Shown: in pieces, positions 5,405 through 7,446 of the stretch
Numbering within the stretch: the first letter of the stretch is position 1
Layout of the letters: each line of letters starts with the position of its first letter
Source of the DNA: Thermoflexales bacterium
GTDB lineage: Bacteria > Chloroflexota > Anaerolineae > Fen-1058
Direction: 5' to 3'
Length of the DNA: 7,446 bases
Assembly: GCA_030834835.1 (NCBI GenBank)
Contig: JAUQXD010000115.1
Coordinates: forward strand, 1 to 7,446
Notes under the pieces: model-generated
What the model was told of the DNA's origin: nothing
Databases searched by the model: none
Seen by the model: only the letters and a program-made list of their open reading frames with translations
Made by a program: the position numbers and the translations under genes

Positions 5405-7446
5405 ATGGCCGAAGCCGATCAACCTTCCTCACAAAACATCACCTCCATCAGCGGCGGCGTCAACCTCGACGCGCAGCGCGATGTCACCATCGGCGGCGAT
5501 GTGGTTGGCCGCGACAAAATCGTTGCCACCTACGGCTACACTGTCGAGCAAGTCAGCACGCTCCTCACGCAGATCAGCAGCACCTTTCAGCCCAAATCCT
5601 TCGATGGGCGCTGCCCGTATCAGGGCCTCGATGCTTTCTCCGAAGACGACGCCGATCGCTTCTTTGGCCGCGAGACATTGGTGAGCGAACTCGTCGCGCG
5701 GGTCAAAGAGTCGCGCTTTGTGGTGATTGCCGGCCCGTCAGGCAGCGGCAAGTCTTCGCTGGTGCGGGCGGGATTGATTCATGCGTTGAAACGTGGCGCA
5801 CTTCCCAACAGTGATCGCTGGTTGTTTGCCACGCTCACACCGGGCCGCGATCCGATCGAGTCGCTGGCGTTGGCGATGTCACGTTTGGCGAAGTCGCCAG
5901 ACGTGGGTAAGTACATTCGGCAGCACGCCTCAGAATCGAGCGCGCTCAACGACTTGGCTGAATCTGTCTTGAGTGATCGCAAAGATCAACGCGCCATCCT
6001 CTTTGTCGATCAGTTCGAAGAAGTCTTCACGCAGATGTCCAAAGAAGACGAACGTCTCGCCTTCTTGAATCTACTGACCCACGCAGCGACGACTGAAGGT
6101 GGGCGCGTGACAGTGTTGTTTGCGTTGCGCTCAGACTTCGTCTCGAATTGCGCGACCTATCCGCAGTTGAACGCCTTACTCAACCAACAGTTCATGCAGG
6201 TCGGCGCGATGCAGCCGGATGAGTTAGTTAGCGCCATCGCGCAACCGGCGTTGCAAGTGGGCCTGCGGATCGACCCCGATCTCGTCGCACAGATCGTCAA
6301 CGACATGCAGCACGAACCGGGCGCGCTGCCGTTGATGCAATTCGCCTTGAAGGACTTGTTCGATGCGCAGCAGGCGAGGGATGGCGTGATTGCATTGACC
6401 CTGAACGATTATCTGGCACGGGGTGGACTGCGCAAAGCCTTGGAACGTCATGCTGACGCTGCTTTCGGCAAGATGACTGAGGACGAACAGCAATTGGCAC
6501 GAACGATCTTTAGCGGCTTGATCGAAATCGGGCGCGGGACGCAAGATACCCGTCGCACAACGGGTTTCGATGAACTGGTTCCGGCGAACGCCGATGCAGC
6601 TCAGGTCAAAACGGCGGTGCAGAAACTCGCTGACGCTCGCCTGATCACCACAGATAAGCAAGACCACCGCGTAACCGTCACAATAGCACATGAAACGCTG
6701 ATTGATGCATGGCCGTGGTTGCGGAAATTGATCAACGAAAACCGTGAAGCGATTGCTTCGCAGAACCAGATTGCTGAAGATGCTCAGGAGTGGGACGTGC
6801 ATCAACGTGATGCCAGTTATCTCTACAGTGGGGGACGCTTAGCGACTGTGCGCGAAGAACTGGCCGGACGAAAAATCGTTCTGAGCGAACTAGCGCGGAA
6901 GTTTGTCGATGCGGGCACAATGGCGTTTGAATCCGCGCGACACAGGCGGCGGCGCATCGTGCAAGGCGTTATCACTGGGTTGGTGATCATGTCGCTGGTT
7001 TTCGCTGGATTGTCAGCCTGGGCCGTCAATTCGCAGCAAATAGCATTGCAGGCTGAAGCCAACGCGCTGGCCCAACGTGACGAAGCACAACGCCAGGCGC
7101 GCATCGCCTTCTACCGCCAACTGGCAGCGCAGTCAACTGCTCGAATATCTGATCGATTCGATCTGGCTCTGCTGCTGAGCGCGGAAACTGCCCGAATCGG
7201 AGACGCACTGGGCGACAGCTATGAGAGCCGTGACAGTCTTTTGAAGACGCTAGAAAGCAACCCACAGGTGGCAGGTTTCCTGTTCGGCCACTCCAACTGG
7301 GTGAATAGCGTGGCCTTCAGCCCGGATGGCAAGACGCTAGCCTCAGGCGGTGGGGATGGGAGCGTCATCCTGTGGGATGCGGCGACGCGCCAGCGCCTGA
7401 GCGGACCCCTTATTGGAGGCACCAGCTATGTGTACAGCATCGCCTT
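5405..7446 (+). CDS. STAND-class NTPase with C-terminal WD40 repeats (3' truncated by the window)
   Basis: The frame from ATG 5405 is open for 680 codons to the window edge. AAGG lies seven bases upstream. Residues 12-39 are a short Gly/Val/Asp-rich N-terminal segment ending GGDVVGRDKI, a motif often placed at the head of Chloroflexota and cyanobacterial signalling ATPases. PYQGLDAFSEDDADRFFGRE (71-90) is the typical entry to an nSTAND1-type NTPase. Walker A is GPSGSGKS (110-117) and Walker B is ILFVDQFEE (198-206). A winged-helix/helical arm follows, including TIAHETLIDAWPWLR (426-440). A basic RHRRRR precedes one predicted membrane helix (about 518-541), then a coiled coil (about 543-580). 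The first WD40 repeat starts at GHSNWVNSVAFSPDGK (628-643) with LWD at 656-658. Such proteins are likely membrane-anchored switches in which the WD40 propeller senses and the ATPase oligomerises. No effector domain (TIR, caspase, nuclease) is visible in the part shown. Confidence 0.92.
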   Translation, partial: MAEADQPSSQNITSISGGVNLDAQRDVTIGGDVVGRDKIVATYGYTVEQVSTLLTQISSTFQPKSFDGRCPYQGLDAFSEDDADRFFGRETLVSELVARVKESRFVVIAGPSGSGKSSLVRAGLIHALKRGALPNSDRWLFATLTPGRDPIESLALAMSRLAKSPDVGKYIRQHASESSALNDLAESVLSDRKDQRAILFVDQFEEVFTQMSKEDERLAFLNLLTHAATTEGGRVTVLFALRSDFVSNCATYPQLNALLNQQFMQVGAMQPDELVSAIAQPALQVGLRIDPDLVAQIVNDMQHEPGALPLMQFALKDLFDAQQARDGVIALTLNDYLARGGLRKALERHADAAFGKMTEDEQQLARTIFSGLIEIGRGTQDTRRTTGFDELVPANADAAQVKTAVQKLADARLITTDKQDHRVTVTIAHETLIDAWPWLRKLINENREAIASQNQIAEDAQEWDVHQRDASYLYSGGRLATVREELAGRKIVLSELARKFVDAGTMAFESARHRRRRIVQGVITGLVIMSLVFAGLSAWAVNSQQIALQAEANALAQRDEAQRQARIAFYRQLAAQSTARISDRFDLALLLSAETARIGDALGDSYESRDSLLKTLESNPQVAGFLFGHSNWVNSVAFSPDGKTLASGGGDGSVILWDAATRQRLSGPLIGGTSYVYSIA

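Noticed and set aside
6224..6805. 193-residue minus-strand ORF
   Set aside because: Antisense to the STAND gene, whose plus frame shows continuous family-typical sequence across this stretch.
1..7446. CRISPR array, tRNA or rRNA genes, insertion sequence
   Set aside because: No regularly spaced direct repeats, no cloverleaf-like segments, no rRNA signature and no transposase-like protein were found on either strand by reading.

Overview
The window most likely comes from a GC-rich member of the Chloroflexota (filamentous, Chloroflexales/Anaerolineae-like). This is inferred, not proven. The reasons are the architecture of the last gene (a STAND ATPase with a GGDVVGRDKI N-terminus, a membrane helix, a coiled coil and WD40 repeats), a MoxR-like ATPase paired with a VWA/metallopeptidase-like protein, clear AGGAGG-type ribosome binding sites, and dense GATC/CGATCG words. 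No rRNA, tRNA or other strict taxonomic marker is present.

Layout. (1) Positions 1-233 hold the 3' end of an unidentified gene. Its stop overlaps the start of a complete radC-family JAMM protein (211-909). (2) Positions 910-1194 lack a clear plus-strand gene. They carry a hairpin over the radC stop, a perfect 16-bp hairpin (974-1011), a possible 41-residue minus-strand ORF, and a leader with two Shine-Dalgarno/ATG pairs in tandem. (3) Positions 1195-4991 form a compact three-gene operon: an unrecognised 172-residue protein, a 550-residue MoxR-like AAA+ ATPase with a large unassigned N-terminal region, and a 528-residue protein with an HEVGH site and a C-terminal VWA domain. A rho-independent terminator follows at 5018-5050. 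(4) Positions 5051-5404 separate the operon from the next gene. They hold a probable broken minus-strand small gene and a candidate promoter. (5) From 5405 to the end runs a plus-strand STAND NTPase/WD40 gene, open for 680 codons and cut by the window edge.

How the parts may work together. MoxR ATPases and VWA proteins usually act as pairs: the ATPase remodels a target and the VWA protein serves as a metal-dependent adaptor. Here the adaptor also carries a protease-like zinc motif, and a third small protein is co-transcribed. The STAND protein next door looks like a signal-sensing switch of the kind common in bacterial conflict and programmed-death systems. The combination resembles the vWA-MoxR-associated conflict systems described by comparative genomics. 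However, the terminator separates the two modules, so a functional link is only a hypothesis.
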